From JAUPKT01 sp964427855 (GTDB lineage Bacteria > Desulfobacterota > Desulfomonilia > Desulfomonilales > Desulfomonilaceae): 64,000 nt of DNA. The stretch's first letter is position 1. Every line of letters starts with the position of its first letter. The position numbers and the translations under genes were made by a program. Where the stretch lies: NCBI GenBank assembly GCA_964427855.1, contig CAYRVH010000014.1, forward strand, positions 1-64,000, read 5' to 3'. The notes under the pieces were generated by a model that was not told the DNA's origin, made no database searches, and saw only the letters and a program-made list of their open reading frames with translations. Below are positions 8,601 through 17,370 of this stretch, piece by piece.

Positions 8601-10589
8601 TCATTGGCGGACGATGTAGCGTCCTCTTGGCTTGGAAGATTCCACCTCTCCCTCGCTCTCCTCGTCGCGTGCGTTGTCCGAGACCAGGGTCTTATAAAGG
8701 CCGGTGATTAAGGAATCTTTTGCGTCTCGAACGCTGTCGATGGACTGCTGGAATCCTGACGCCAGTCTGCTTGTGGCATCGCCGACTTTTGAGAGCAGAG
8801 GTTTTTCCTTGAGCGAGGGAGCGTCCCATATAAGGTATAGGCCGTTTCCCAACGGGACCGGGGCGTCTGCGTTGACGAATTGCTTGACCTGGGTCTGCTG
8901 CAGCTGTGGGGGCTGCGGGGTCTGCGGCTTGGCCTCAGCTGGCGCGATAAGACCCTTTTCAAGCTCCATCTTTTGAGTCAGCAGCAGCTCTCGGTTGTGC
9001 TTCACAAAGCGAAGCTGCTCCACAAGGCATTGACGCATGGCTTTTCGCGCAGCCTGGATTTCGGCCTCCACTGTGCGAACCTCTCTGCTCTCAGGGGCGT
9101 ATTTCAGGCTGAGAGAATTTTTGGTCAGCTCCAACTGCACGATCTTTTGCTGGAAATGGGCCAAGGAATTGGCCTCGACCATGCTCTCCTTAGGGATAAA
9201 GCCCGCAAAATGGCTCTTGCCAGAATCGATGAGATTCAACGCCAATTCGTACTCGCGTTCTTGAATCTCAAAGTTTTGGAGTCTCTCGTTAATGGTTTTG
9301 AGCACCGGTGGCACAGCCGGGTTGTCCGCAAGGCCGCTGGAAGCGGCTTGCACTATTGCCGGCATTGGGATCGTTCGTCTGAATTCCACGTACGAGCGGA
9401 CATAATTCTCAGAAACAGTCTTCAAGAATTTTGGATCTTTGCCGGTGAGCTTGAGGGTGATCCGGGCAGGGACTGATGAGGTGTCTGTCTCCAAGGAGCT
9501 CGCTTTGACAAACCACTTGACGAATTCGCCTGGATTCCTAAAGTGATCCCGACCGTCGCTGATGACTCGACGCCTCTTCTGAGAAGGGGGGGGATTTTCT
9601 TGATCTTGCGGCCGTCCAGCGGCTGAAGGACCGCCTTGGCCCTCGAACAGCTTCTGAGCCAAGGTGTATACCACGTTGGTGTTGTTGAAATACTTGGTCT
9701 CCTTGTCCAAAGACCAACCCAGGGGATCGGGCGTGCGACCGTCTCCTGATATGAACATCAGTTGCGTCTCGACTGCATAGGGCTTGGGTTGCGCAAGGTA
9801 AAGAAAGGCGAGGAGCAGAATTATCGCAGCTATGGCGGGCACCACTGTCCTGCGCCTCGTCCTCACGAAATCCCTGGAAGCCGCAAGTATATGTGATAAA
9901 ACCCTTCCCGAATGAGAGATGAACGAGTGGTCTTTCAGGTGCGACCACGATGACTGCGCTTTGTCGGTCTTTTTTGTCCCTGAAAACTCGTCAGGCGAAA
10001 TCGCCGGCTCGACCTCAGGCGTCTGCCGCAATGGTTCCTGATATGCGAGGGGATCAGTCTGGGGGCCGCGTATGCCCTCCGAAGACGCAGGAAATTGAGG
10101 CGTCTCTGACGGTCTCGCCTTTCCTGGGACAGCGCGCAGGTGGTCCTGGTCTTCCAGACAAAGGGATGAACTACGGCGAGTGCCCTGACCAACGCCGAGC
10201 TTGGGTTCCAATACAGGCTCAGCCGCTGCAGAGGCGTCAATCCCTGATGACGTAAGAGACGGCTGGGCAACGGCTTCACGAGTGAGACAATCTCGGGCGC
10301 AATCTCTGGGAGCGCCTTCCCGCCTTGTAGAGGGACGAGGGTATTCACGCTCCTCGTCGGGACGCGGATGAGCGAATCCGGGACATTTTGCGCCGGGCGA
10401 TTCTCCTGGATTGGCCCTAGGACCACCGGCGCCGAAGAAGGAGTCTCTGCCAGACGACAAATCCTCCATCAGGTCGTAGTCGAGGCTTTCTCCCAGCGGA
10501 TGAGATTCACGCGTTCCTGATCCCTGTGGATGATCCTGTCTGGGAGGCTGTGCATGGCGTGTGTCATCGAGTCCTTTTCTGTTCAACAT
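8601..10589 (-). CDS. Wzz-like chain-length/co-polymerase protein with long disordered N-terminal region
   Basis: About 662 residues. Start ATG 10589 is supported by AAGGAG eight bases upstream. Residues 1-245 are Pro/Ser/Glu/Arg-rich and look disordered; one membrane helix (about 248-266, PAIAAIILLLAFLYLA) follows; then a periplasmic part with the typical Wzz lead-in (YAVETQLMF) and a coiled-coil region about residues 430-560 (QKIVQLELTKNSL, EIQAARKAMRQCLVEQL). No second membrane helix is seen, unlike canonical Wzz. It is divergent from a BY-kinase-like gene and upstream of Wza-like genes, so it probably belongs to the trans-envelope export complex. The long N-terminal extension is unusual and may be a cytoplasmic interaction region. 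Confidence 0.7.
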   Translation of the reverse strand: MLNRKGLDDTRHAQPPRQDHPQGSGTRESHPLGESLDYDLMEDLSSGRDSFFGAGGPRANPGESPGAKCPGFAHPRPDEEREYPRPSTRREGAPRDCARDCLTREAVAQPSLTSSGIDASAAAEPVLEPKLGVGQGTRRSSSLCLEDQDHLRAVPGKARPSETPQFPASSEGIRGPQTDPLAYQEPLRQTPEVEPAISPDEFSGTKKTDKAQSSWSHLKDHSFISHSGRVLSHILAASRDFVRTRRRTVVPAIAAIILLLAFLYLAQPKPYAVETQLMFISGDGRTPDPLGWSLDKETKYFNNTNVVYTLAQKLFEGQGGPSAAGRPQDQENPPPSQKRRRVISDGRDHFRNPGEFVKWFVKASSLETDTSSVPARITLKLTGKDPKFLKTVSENYVRSYVEFRRTIPMPAIVQAASSGLADNPAVPPVLKTINERLQNFEIQEREYELALNLIDSGKSHFAGFIPKESMVEANSLAHFQQKIVQLELTKNSLSLKYAPESREVRTVEAEIQAARKAMRQCLVEQLRFVKHNRELLLTQKMELEKGLIAPAEAKPQTPQPPQLQQTQVKQFVNADAPVPLGNGLYLIWDAPSLKEKPLLSKVGDATSRLASGFQQSIDSVRDAKDSLITGLYKTLVSDNARDEESEGEVESSKPRGRYIVRQ

Positions 10590-11056
10590 GGCGCGATCTC
10601 CTTGGCCATAGTAATCGGGCATAATGGCGCTTTTTGCGCGCTGCCACCCCTGATTTGGCTTTGTGCGGGGGGGCTTTTGAGCGCCCCTGGGGTGGGGTAC
10701 GCCGCGTTGAGAGATGTGCGTGCGAGGTGCGTGCGTGTTATTTTGTGATGAGTATGTAGAGGGGTGCTCGTCACGGCTGCGGCGTTTCGCCTTATGACAT
10801 TACCAATAAACTTCTTGAATTGAGCTAGTTGTGTCTGCTGCCTCATGTTATGTCTCTGATTTGAAATCATATTTTTAATGTAACAATATTGAATTACAGC
10901 GGTTTCTTTTCGTATCTATGCGACTGTGGCGAGTATATCAAATATTTGTCTTTAATGTCAATGGGTTTTATTAAAATATTAAAGCAATCATTAATCTTGA
11001 CTTTCCAGCCTATGAAATATTATGATTCATTAAAATCGCTGAGAGGCATCCCCAAC
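10590..11056. other. AT-rich divergent promoter region
   Basis: Spacer between the Wzz-like gene (minus) and the BY-kinase-like gene (plus). From about 10800 it is notably AT-rich compared with the flanks. An open plus-strand frame runs back to 10889, but without a ribosome-binding site. Promoters for both directions are expected; I cannot name specific boxes. Confidence 0.5.
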
Positions 11057-11719
11057 ATGATCAAGGAATTAGCTCAATCTTATGCAGATGAGTTCCATAG
11101 ACTCCATTGGGAGCTCTTCCCTGAAGACCATATGCAGACCGGACGCGTCATTCAAATAACCGCTTCTCGTTTCTCAGAGGGCGTCACTACGACGACCTTA
11201 GCCCTGGCTGCTACCATTGCCGCCAGTCCCCAACGTGAACAGGGGGTCATCGTCGTTGAGGCGAATCTCAGGGACCCGTCGGTGCAGCGGTATTTGTCTT
11301 TTGAATCGGGCGGGTCTCTGGCCCGTGTGATGGGTCAAGGCGATGATGTCTGGCCGCACATTCAGACGGTGGATGCCTTGGGCGTGGCGGTCTTGCCCGC
11401 AGGGTCGGTGGCCGATGCCGTACCATCCGGCGGGGAACTGGAAACAGCCTTCAACAACATAGGAAAGACATTGGAAACGCTGCGCGGAAGATACCGCTAC
11501 ATCCTCGTGGACAGCCCGCCGGTTATTCCATTCCGAGACTCCAACGTCATTGCCACCATGACGGATGGCATCCTCTTCGTGGTGGAGGCGGAGGTGACCC
11601 GCTCTCAGGTCGTCGATTTTTCTCTGAAGAAGCTCTCAGCCGTGCAGGGGAAGATCCTTGGCCTTGTGTTGAACAAGCGTCAGTTCCACATCCCTCAATG
11701 GCTCTATCGGTACTTATAG
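11057..11719 (+). CDS. BY-kinase/CpsD-like P-loop protein lacking the Walker A lysine
   Basis: 220 residues if started at ATG 11057 (GAGAGG ten bases upstream); the frame is open to 10889. It has the fold signature of CpsD/CapB tyrosine autokinases: a Walker A region reading SRFSEGVTTTTLA where a GxGKST is expected, so the catalytic Lys is Thr; a Walker A-prime region VIVVEANLRDPS where D-x-D-x-R is expected; then ILVDSPPV (Walker B). The C terminus has only two tyrosines (WLYRYL) instead of a Tyr cluster. It may therefore be a non-catalytic regulator of the Wzz-like partner. The TTG-started glycosyltransferase follows within 28 bases. Confidence 0.75.
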   Translation: MIKELAQSYADEFHRLHWELFPEDHMQTGRVIQITASRFSEGVTTTTLALAATIAASPQREQGVIVVEANLRDPSVQRYLSFESGGSLARVMGQGDDVWPHIQTVDALGVAVLPAGSVADAVPSGGELETAFNNIGKTLETLRGRYRYILVDSPPVIPFRDSNVIATMTDGILFVVEAEVTRSQVVDFSLKKLSAVQGKILGLVLNKRQFHIPQWLYRYL

Positions 11720-11747
11720 GAGCGGAGGACAAGGGAGAAGCCCTTAC

Positions 11748-12950
11748 TTGCTGCCGCTGCGGTTCCTCATGCTCACGCATAGCGTTTATGCCCGGGACAT
11801 TCGGGTGAGGCGGTACAGCGAGTATCTCGCAGAGGAAGGCCATCTCGTTGATATCATTTGTCTTCACTCAGAAGACAGGGCCCCGCAGAGCAGTCATCCT
11901 AATATAAGAGTCTATCCGCTGCCTTTTTCTCGCGCGCGGCGGGAGGGGTTGGCGCTGCTGATGAATTGGGCCATCACCGGCGTGATGATGGCGCTTCTGA
12001 GCACGGTTCTCGAAATCAGGCGCCACTATGACATCGTGCATGTTCACAATATGCCTGATTTCCTCGTCTTCTGCCCGATCCTCGCCCGTTTGAGAGGCTC
12101 GCCCGTCATTCTTAACATCCATGATCCTCAGCCTGAGCTTGCGCGTTCCAAGCTGGGGTTGCCTCCGGATCATTACTCCATCCGCGCGCAATTGTTGATG
12201 GAGAAACTGTCCATCTCTTTTAGCTCTCACGTCATCACGAGCACAAAAGTCTTCAAAGAGAGGCTCGCGGCCCGCGGGATCCCTCAGGGGAAGATCTCCA
12301 TCATCCTGAACGCGCCTGACCCAAAGGTCTTCCGGCCGAGTCTCAAGCCCATTCCATCTCCCACAGAGCAGACGCGTTTTGTCATACTCTACGTAGGAAC
12401 AGTGGCATTTCGCTACGGGCTTAGCATTGCCGTCGAGGCTCTCCCCGCCCTGAGGAAGGCAATCCCTTGCGTAAAGCTGAACGTGTACACAAAGATCGTC
12501 CACGAGGGAAAGGCCCTGGAGGCCTGCGTGCAGCTTGCGAGGAGCTTGGGCGTCGCCGACCTGTTTGAAGTCCATCCTCCCATCCCATTGGAAGAGATGC
12601 CGCGCCTCATGCAATCAGCCGATATCGGAATTTATCCCGCGTTCAAAGACTGCCATATGAATGATGCGCTTTCCTTGAAGGTGCCAGAAATGGCAACGGT
12701 AGGGCTCCCTATCGTGGCTACGAAGTTGGCTGTATTGGAGGATATCTTTGGCGAGGACGCCATTGCCTTTGTGCCTCCCGGCGACCCTCAGGCGCTGGCG
12801 GACGTGATAATCGAGCTGTATCGAAAGCCCGAGGTTCGCAGACGTCTCGCGGAAAACGCATTGAAAAGAGTGGCTGCTTTGGACTGGCCTTCCCAGTACA
12901 GGGCGTATTGCGCGCTTGTGGAGTCGTTGGTGAAGCGTCGAAATAATTGA
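11748..12950 (+). CDS. Glycosyltransferase family 4
   Basis: 400 residues from TTG 11748; the first beta-strand of the fold (LRFLMLTHSVYARDIRVRR) requires a start this far upstream, and GGGAG lies ten bases before. The GT-B layout is clear: HVHNMPDFLVF in the N-terminal domain, a linker with NAPDPKVFRPS, then VILYVGTVAFRYGLSIAVEA and the C-terminal nucleotide-sugar region ALSLKVPEMATVGLPIVATK. It is expected to transfer a sugar to a lipid-linked intermediate in the cytoplasm. It follows the BY-kinase-like gene closely, so co-expression is likely. ATG 11769 would remove half of the first strand. Confidence 0.85.
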   Translation: MLPLRFLMLTHSVYARDIRVRRYSEYLAEEGHLVDIICLHSEDRAPQSSHPNIRVYPLPFSRARREGLALLMNWAITGVMMALLSTVLEIRRHYDIVHVHNMPDFLVFCPILARLRGSPVILNIHDPQPELARSKLGLPPDHYSIRAQLLMEKLSISFSSHVITSTKVFKERLAARGIPQGKISIILNAPDPKVFRPSLKPIPSPTEQTRFVILYVGTVAFRYGLSIAVEALPALRKAIPCVKLNVYTKIVHEGKALEACVQLARSLGVADLFEVHPPIPLEEMPRLMQSADIGIYPAFKDCHMNDALSLKVPEMATVGLPIVATKLAVLEDIFGEDAIAFVPPGDPQALADVIIELYRKPEVRRRLAENALKRVAALDWPSQYRAYCALVESLVKRRNN

Positions 12951-13385
12951 TCGAGTTCTATGGCGACGACCTTGCATCAAGATTGCCGGGCGCTGCAGCC
13001 ATGGGCAACGATAAGGTTCCTCTCCGTAGAGCCGGTTGTGCGGTAGTTCTTATTAATCGACATCGTCATGCCACCGATCATTTCTGCGATCCCTATCCGT
13101 CTTAGGTTTGCCAGCCAAGTGGAGTTCGTGACAAGAGCGGTTCGCGAAGTAAATCTCCAAGCGGCAGAGACTTTCTGCGCGACTCATATGAACCGAGATT
13201 GTGTTGTCGCCATTGGCGTTTCGCAGTGCCACAAAGGCCTCTGGGATGTTATTACGAGCAACGCAAAGTAATCTCGTGATTAATTGCGAGAATCGCTGTA
13301 ACATGGGTCATTCCCATGAGAGACACGAAGTCAGCTTGATTTCTTTCTCGCATTGTTGCTGGTCTGGGCGCCATAAGAAAGCGGT
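12951..13385. other. Intergenic region, possible decayed RsbW-like fragment
   Basis: About 435 bases without an intact gene. Around 13068-13200 the plus-strand translation IPIRLRFASQVEFVTRAV resembles the N terminus of RsbW/SpoIIAB-type ATPases, and another frame from about 13201 gives LAFRSATKASGMLLRA. Both are short and the match is weak, so a pseudogene remnant is only a suspicion. Confidence 0.25.
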
Positions 13386-15590
13386 ATGAATACATCGGTT
13401 CATGCCATGCTCCGAGAGACGCTTCTAAAGGGATTTTTTTGGCGAGATGAATCGCAAGATGATGCCGTANNNNNNNNNNNNNNNNNNNNNNNNNNNNGAC
13501 TCGCCGGACTGAAATGGGACGATGTCACCCAAAGGGTGCGACTCCGACTATTTCACGGGCGTCATCGACGATTTCTGCGGGCAACCATTGCGGACGATGC
13601 TTTGAGCCGATTTTTCCCGGGGGAGCATGCTGCCTTCCGGCAGCTTTCCACAGCCGCGGGGGTGCGCGCGGTGGGGCCGAGCGCCGGGCCTGGCTGGCTT
13701 GGCGATGAGGCTTTTTGGGGGGAGTTCTGTTCATCGTATCCCTTTGAAACAGAACGACTGCTCGCCCAGGCGGACGCAGTCCGGGCGAATCGAGTGACGC
13801 TTTTTGGTTGGAAAGAGATTGAAGCGGTTTCACTCATTTCATGGGCGGACGTCCTGGATCTTGATCATCCTGGCTTGGAATGGCCCAAGGATCACTACGC
13901 AGCCATAGATTTTTTCCGCCACCCCGAATTTGCCACTCTCGACGTGAAGTGGTGTTGGGAGTTGAATCGTTTCCAGCACCTCTTGCCCCTCGCTGCGGCG
14001 TGGCGCATTACCCGTGATGAATCCTATGCGCGGACAGCGCGTGAGCATATTGAGAGCTGGATGGCGCAGGTCCAATACCCTTTGGGCATTCAGTGGAGCA
14101 GCAATCTTGAGGTTGCATTGCGCATGCTGTCCTGGGCGCGTTGCCATCTCATGTGCGCAGAGAGCGCCTCCTGGGACGACGAATTCCTGCTCAAATTCGT
14201 TCCTTATTTGTATGCGCATGTGTGTCATGTAGAGCATGAATTAACTATCCATCATACGCCTGGGAATCATTTGTTGGGAGAAGCGTGCTCTCTGATCCAA
14301 CTGTGCTGTCTTTACGGGGGATTGCCCAAGGCTCGCCAGAGGCTGGAGCGGTGCACACGGATCATCGAACGGTTGCTTCCTCAATTGATATTAGAGGATG
14401 GCGTTTACGCCGAACAGTCCACAGGTTATCTCAAGTTCGTGCTAGAATTTCTTGTATCTACCATGCATGTAATGGACATCTTAGGGGCGGGTTTCTCCAG
14501 GCGCATTACTGAGAAACTGACCGCCGCGGTGAACTACCTTCATTGTTTGGCGCCTGATTTAAGGGCGCCAATGATCGGAGATTGCGATTCCGGCAGCGCA
14601 ATTGGGTGGCGGCTTGCAGATTTTTGGGACTATTCCCCTGTGTTAGAGGCGTATTGGAGTCTGGAACCCGATTCTTCGCCGCACATGGCGGGCCCATTTC
14701 CTGCCGAGTCATTTCTGATGGTGGGGGAAAGGGGTCGGAAAGGGTACCTCTCACATCACGCATCCCGCGAGAACCGAAACACCTTAATGACTGCGAAGGC
14801 GGCATTTTACGAATTCCCTGTGGGAGGCTATCAGGTCAGCGCCGATCCGAGGCTGCATCTGATCCTTGACGGAGGACCCCTCGGGATTGCCCCCGGATAC
14901 GGACATGGGCACGCAGACGCGCTTGGCTTCGTCTTGACCGTTTGCGGCCGACCATTTCTCGTGGATCCTGGGACTATGCGATACAACGGGGCGCCCACAT
15001 GGCGGGATTATTTTCGAGGCGCCTCTGCGCACAATACCGTGGTTATTGGCGAGGCTGAACCTACGCGACCCATCGACACATTTCTCTGGTCACATCCGAT
15101 GGACGCCCGTCTGGGAGCTTCTCGATCCGGCGAGGGATGGAGGTTGCTGCAGGCGATTCAGGAATCCAAGGCCTTTCTGCTTACTCGATCCATCGTTCAT
15201 TGGTATGAGCGAGGCGTCCTCGTGGGCGACGAGATTCAAGCAAAAGGCGGCGGACGTGTGGAATGGTATCTCCATTTCCATCCAGATTGGCTGGTGGTTC
15301 AACTGGCCGTGGGTCGCTTCGCCGCCTATCACAAGGATCTCGCCATGGAGATCTCTTTTTATGGGTTCGACGCGGCTGAGTTCCGCTGCTACACCGGTTC
15401 ATTAGACCCCATAGGCGGATGGTACTCCCCTGCGTACGGCAGATTGGAGACCTGCACAACGCTGAGGATACAAGTTCATGCGAGTTTTCCTCTTCGGACG
15501 CTCATCGCCGTGCATTTTCCTCATCGGCTTTTGCGCATCCCCCCAGAACTTGCGGAATGCTTCGGAGATTGGGAAAATGTACCGTTATGA
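13386..15590 (+). CDS. Heparinase II/III family protein (alginate-lyase-like N domain), with N-run
   Basis: About 734 residues including an unresolved 28-N run at 13470-13497; the frame is kept across it. The N-terminal half is an alpha/alpha-toroid-like domain (NRFQHLLPLAAAWRITRD, QWSSNLEVALRMLSWARC, HHTPGNHLLGEACSL); the C-terminal half is the heparinase II/III beta-sandwich (GYGHGHADALGFVLTVCG, FLVDPGTMRYNG, FRGASAHNTVVIGE). These proteins are common in EPS loci and are thought to cleave or trim uronate-containing polymer. No obvious signal peptide is visible at this start, but the N terminus is next to the gap. Asn/His residues of the catalytic region seem preserved. Confidence 0.88.
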   Translation: MNTSVHAMLRETLLKGFFWRDESQDDAVXXXXXXXXXXLAGLKWDDVTQRVRLRLFHGRHRRFLRATIADDALSRFFPGEHAAFRQLSTAAGVRAVGPSAGPGWLGDEAFWGEFCSSYPFETERLLAQADAVRANRVTLFGWKEIEAVSLISWADVLDLDHPGLEWPKDHYAAIDFFRHPEFATLDVKWCWELNRFQHLLPLAAAWRITRDESYARTAREHIESWMAQVQYPLGIQWSSNLEVALRMLSWARCHLMCAESASWDDEFLLKFVPYLYAHVCHVEHELTIHHTPGNHLLGEACSLIQLCCLYGGLPKARQRLERCTRIIERLLPQLILEDGVYAEQSTGYLKFVLEFLVSTMHVMDILGAGFSRRITEKLTAAVNYLHCLAPDLRAPMIGDCDSGSAIGWRLADFWDYSPVLEAYWSLEPDSSPHMAGPFPAESFLMVGERGRKGYLSHHASRENRNTLMTAKAAFYEFPVGGYQVSADPRLHLILDGGPLGIAPGYGHGHADALGFVLTVCGRPFLVDPGTMRYNGAPTWRDYFRGASAHNTVVIGEAEPTRPIDTFLWSHPMDARLGASRSGEGWRLLQAIQESKAFLLTRSIVHWYERGVLVGDEIQAKGGGRVEWYLHFHPDWLVVQLAVGRFAAYHKDLAMEISFYGFDAAEFRCYTGSLDPIGGWYSPAYGRLETCTTLRIQVHASFPLRTLIAVHFPHRLLRIPPELAECFGDWENVPL
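13470..13497. other. Assembly gap (28 N) inside heparinase-like gene
   Basis: Flanks do not overlap; the reading frame on both sides agrees with the stated gap length. Confidence 0.9.
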
Positions 15591-15657
15591 AACGATTATC
15601 GAAACGATTGTCTGCGAGAATACGCCTTGGGTTGCACGCCCCGTGAACTGACAGCGC

Positions 15658-15675
15658 CGAGTCCCTTGGGACTCG
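15658..15675. terminator. Hairpin after the heparinase-like gene
   Basis: CGAGTCCC and GGGACTCG flank TT, an almost perfect palindrome 65 bases after the stop codon. No U-tract follows, so termination is only possible. Confidence 0.35.
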
Positions 15676-15793
15676 CAGCCGTGACAGGCAGCGAACACTT
15701 GTCTTTGCGCGTCACGCGACGCAAGTTCGTTATGGATGTTGACCACGATTACCATTGCGATCTCCCGCAGAGGCAATCCAGGGAGGAGACGCG

Positions 15794-17041
15794 TTGAGGG
15801 TACTTCACATACTACACCGATCGGTTCCCGGGACGCATGGCTACGCGGTTCGCAGCCAAGAGATCGTGTCAAAACAAGCAGCAAGAGGCTTGGATGTCGC
15901 GGTGGTCACGTCGCCTTCGCAGGCCCCGGCTGGCAAGCTCGACGTGAGTCGTAGCGAAACGATCAATGGGGTCAAATACTATCGGAGCTGTGGAAAACTG
16001 CTTGCGCCCCATGCTGAGGTTTATGATCCCAGCCCTATAAGGTCTGCTCTGCGAGTGGTCCAGAACATTTCACTTCTCCGCCTGACGCTTGGACTTTGCT
16101 CCTCTTTTGCGCCTGATGTGATCCATGCGCACTCGCCGTTTACCTGCGGGTTGGTGGGGGACATAGCCGGCCACATTCGAGGCATTCCTGCTATCTATGA
16201 AATGCGCGGCATCTGGGAGGATTCTCACACGGGTCGTTATGGTCTCAGTCAGACGTCGTTGCGATACCGGGGCGTGCGCGCCCTGGAGACTATCGCATTG
16301 AGAAAAGCTGACCATTGCGTGGTAATCGCCGACGCTCTGAGAAATGAGGTGCTCCGTCGGGGAGTACCCGCCGACAACATTACGGTGGCGCCCAACGGGG
16401 TGGATTGCACCCGCTTTGCCCCCGGCGACCCTGATCCAGACCTTGCCCGTAGCCTTGGCCTATACCATTCACTGGTCATGGGATACATCGGCTATTTTTT
16501 TCATTACGAGGGGCTGGATCTTCTTTTTCAGGCCTTTGCGTCGCTCTCCCATGAGTTTCCTACACTGCAGCTGCTCTTGGTGGGGGATGGTGAACTCATG
16601 GCGCCGCTCCGGGAAATGGCGCAAGAGAGTGGACTCGCCGGCCGCGTCATTTTCACCGGGAGGGTAAGCCACGAGAGGATAAGAGATTACTACCGCTTGT
16701 GTGATGTGCTTATCCTCCCTCGGCGGTTGGGCCGAGAAGCATCCCTGGTGACTCCTCTCAAGCCGCTGGAAATAATGGCCATGGGTAAGCCCTTGATCGC
16801 CAGCGACGTCGGCGGACATCTCGAGATTGTTGAGCAAGGAGTGAACGGAGTGCTTTTCAAGTCCGACAGTGTTGACAGCCTTGTGGACGCATGTTGGACG
16901 GTATTACAGGACGAATCCCTAAGACGCGCGCTTGGTACGCAGGCTCGGAAATGGGTCGAGGCGAATCGTGACTGGAACGTCGTTGTACAAAAGTATATCG
17001 ACCTCTACGAAACATTGCGGATGAGAAAAAAACGCTCCTAG
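15794..17041 (+). CDS. Glycosyltransferase family 4 (TTG start)
   Basis: 415 residues from TTG 15794, which has a near-perfect GGGAGGAG five bases upstream; the frame upstream to 15755 lacks a site. It begins with the first GT-B strand, LRVLHILHRSVPGTHGYAVR. Other features: HAHSPFTCGL, YEMRGIWEDS, HCVVIADALRNEV, NGVDCTRFAP, then LVMGYIGYFFHYEGLDLL and the nucleotide-sugar site VTPLKPLEIMAMGKPLIASD. Expected to extend the EPS repeat unit. It ends 4 bases into the convergent secreted-protein gene (stops overlap at 17038-17041), leaving no room for a terminator. Confidence 0.9.
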   Translation: MRVLHILHRSVPGTHGYAVRSQEIVSKQAARGLDVAVVTSPSQAPAGKLDVSRSETINGVKYYRSCGKLLAPHAEVYDPSPIRSALRVVQNISLLRLTLGLCSSFAPDVIHAHSPFTCGLVGDIAGHIRGIPAIYEMRGIWEDSHTGRYGLSQTSLRYRGVRALETIALRKADHCVVIADALRNEVLRRGVPADNITVAPNGVDCTRFAPGDPDPDLARSLGLYHSLVMGYIGYFFHYEGLDLLFQAFASLSHEFPTLQLLLVGDGELMAPLREMAQESGLAGRVIFTGRVSHERIRDYYRLCDVLILPRRLGREASLVTPLKPLEIMAMGKPLIASDVGGHLEIVEQGVNGVLFKSDSVDSLVDACWTVLQDESLRRALGTQARKWVEANRDWNVVVQKYIDLYETLRMRKKRS

Positions 17042-17370
17042 AATTCCTCGCGGCCGTCCTTTACCACCAACGCCCTCACCGGGGACTTGCCGAAATAATT
17101 GGGATAGGGCGCAAGTGTCGCATGTGTAAGTCCCTCAAACACGGCAACGATATCCGCGCCGTCTTCGCACCAAGAACAGATCCCCATGAGCTGAAAGACA
17201 TGTTGTCCCGCTTGACCTTGCATATAGATAGTGTCGTCAGCCATAGAGGCGATGACGCCCGTATCCACATCGCTGATCCATGCATGGGCATCGTACTGCT
17301 CGTCCACGCAGAAAATCGCGGCGGCAGCGATAAGTAATAGAAAGTGAAGCCTTGCCTTCGATGCTCTCAT
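17038..17370 (-). CDS. Small secreted protein of unknown function
   Basis: 110 residues, family not recognised. The N terminus (ARLHFLLLIAAAAIFC) is a hydrophobic signal stretch with a possible cleavage after AHA, so a periplasmic or extracellular protein of about 80 residues is predicted. It carries a CSWC motif (GICSWCEDGADIVAVF) that might form a disulfide or bind metal. Its ATG overlaps the stop of the upstream Wzz-like gene by four bases (ATGA), so translational coupling is expected and an accessory role in EPS assembly is inferred from this only. Confidence 0.6.
   Translation of the reverse strand: MRASKARLHFLLLIAAAAIFCVDEQYDAHAWISDVDTGVIASMADDTIYMQGQAGQHVFQLMGICSWCEDGADIVAVFEGLTHATLAPYPNYFGKSPVRALVVKDGREEF

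Noticed and set aside
10590..11056. Sigma-54 promoter in the EPS divergent region
   Set aside because: GG and GC doublets do not occur at the required spacing; near matches differ by two bases.
11868..12614. 248-codon antisense frame opposite a GT4 gene
   Set aside because: The plus-strand GT4 protein is clear and the antisense translation has no family features.
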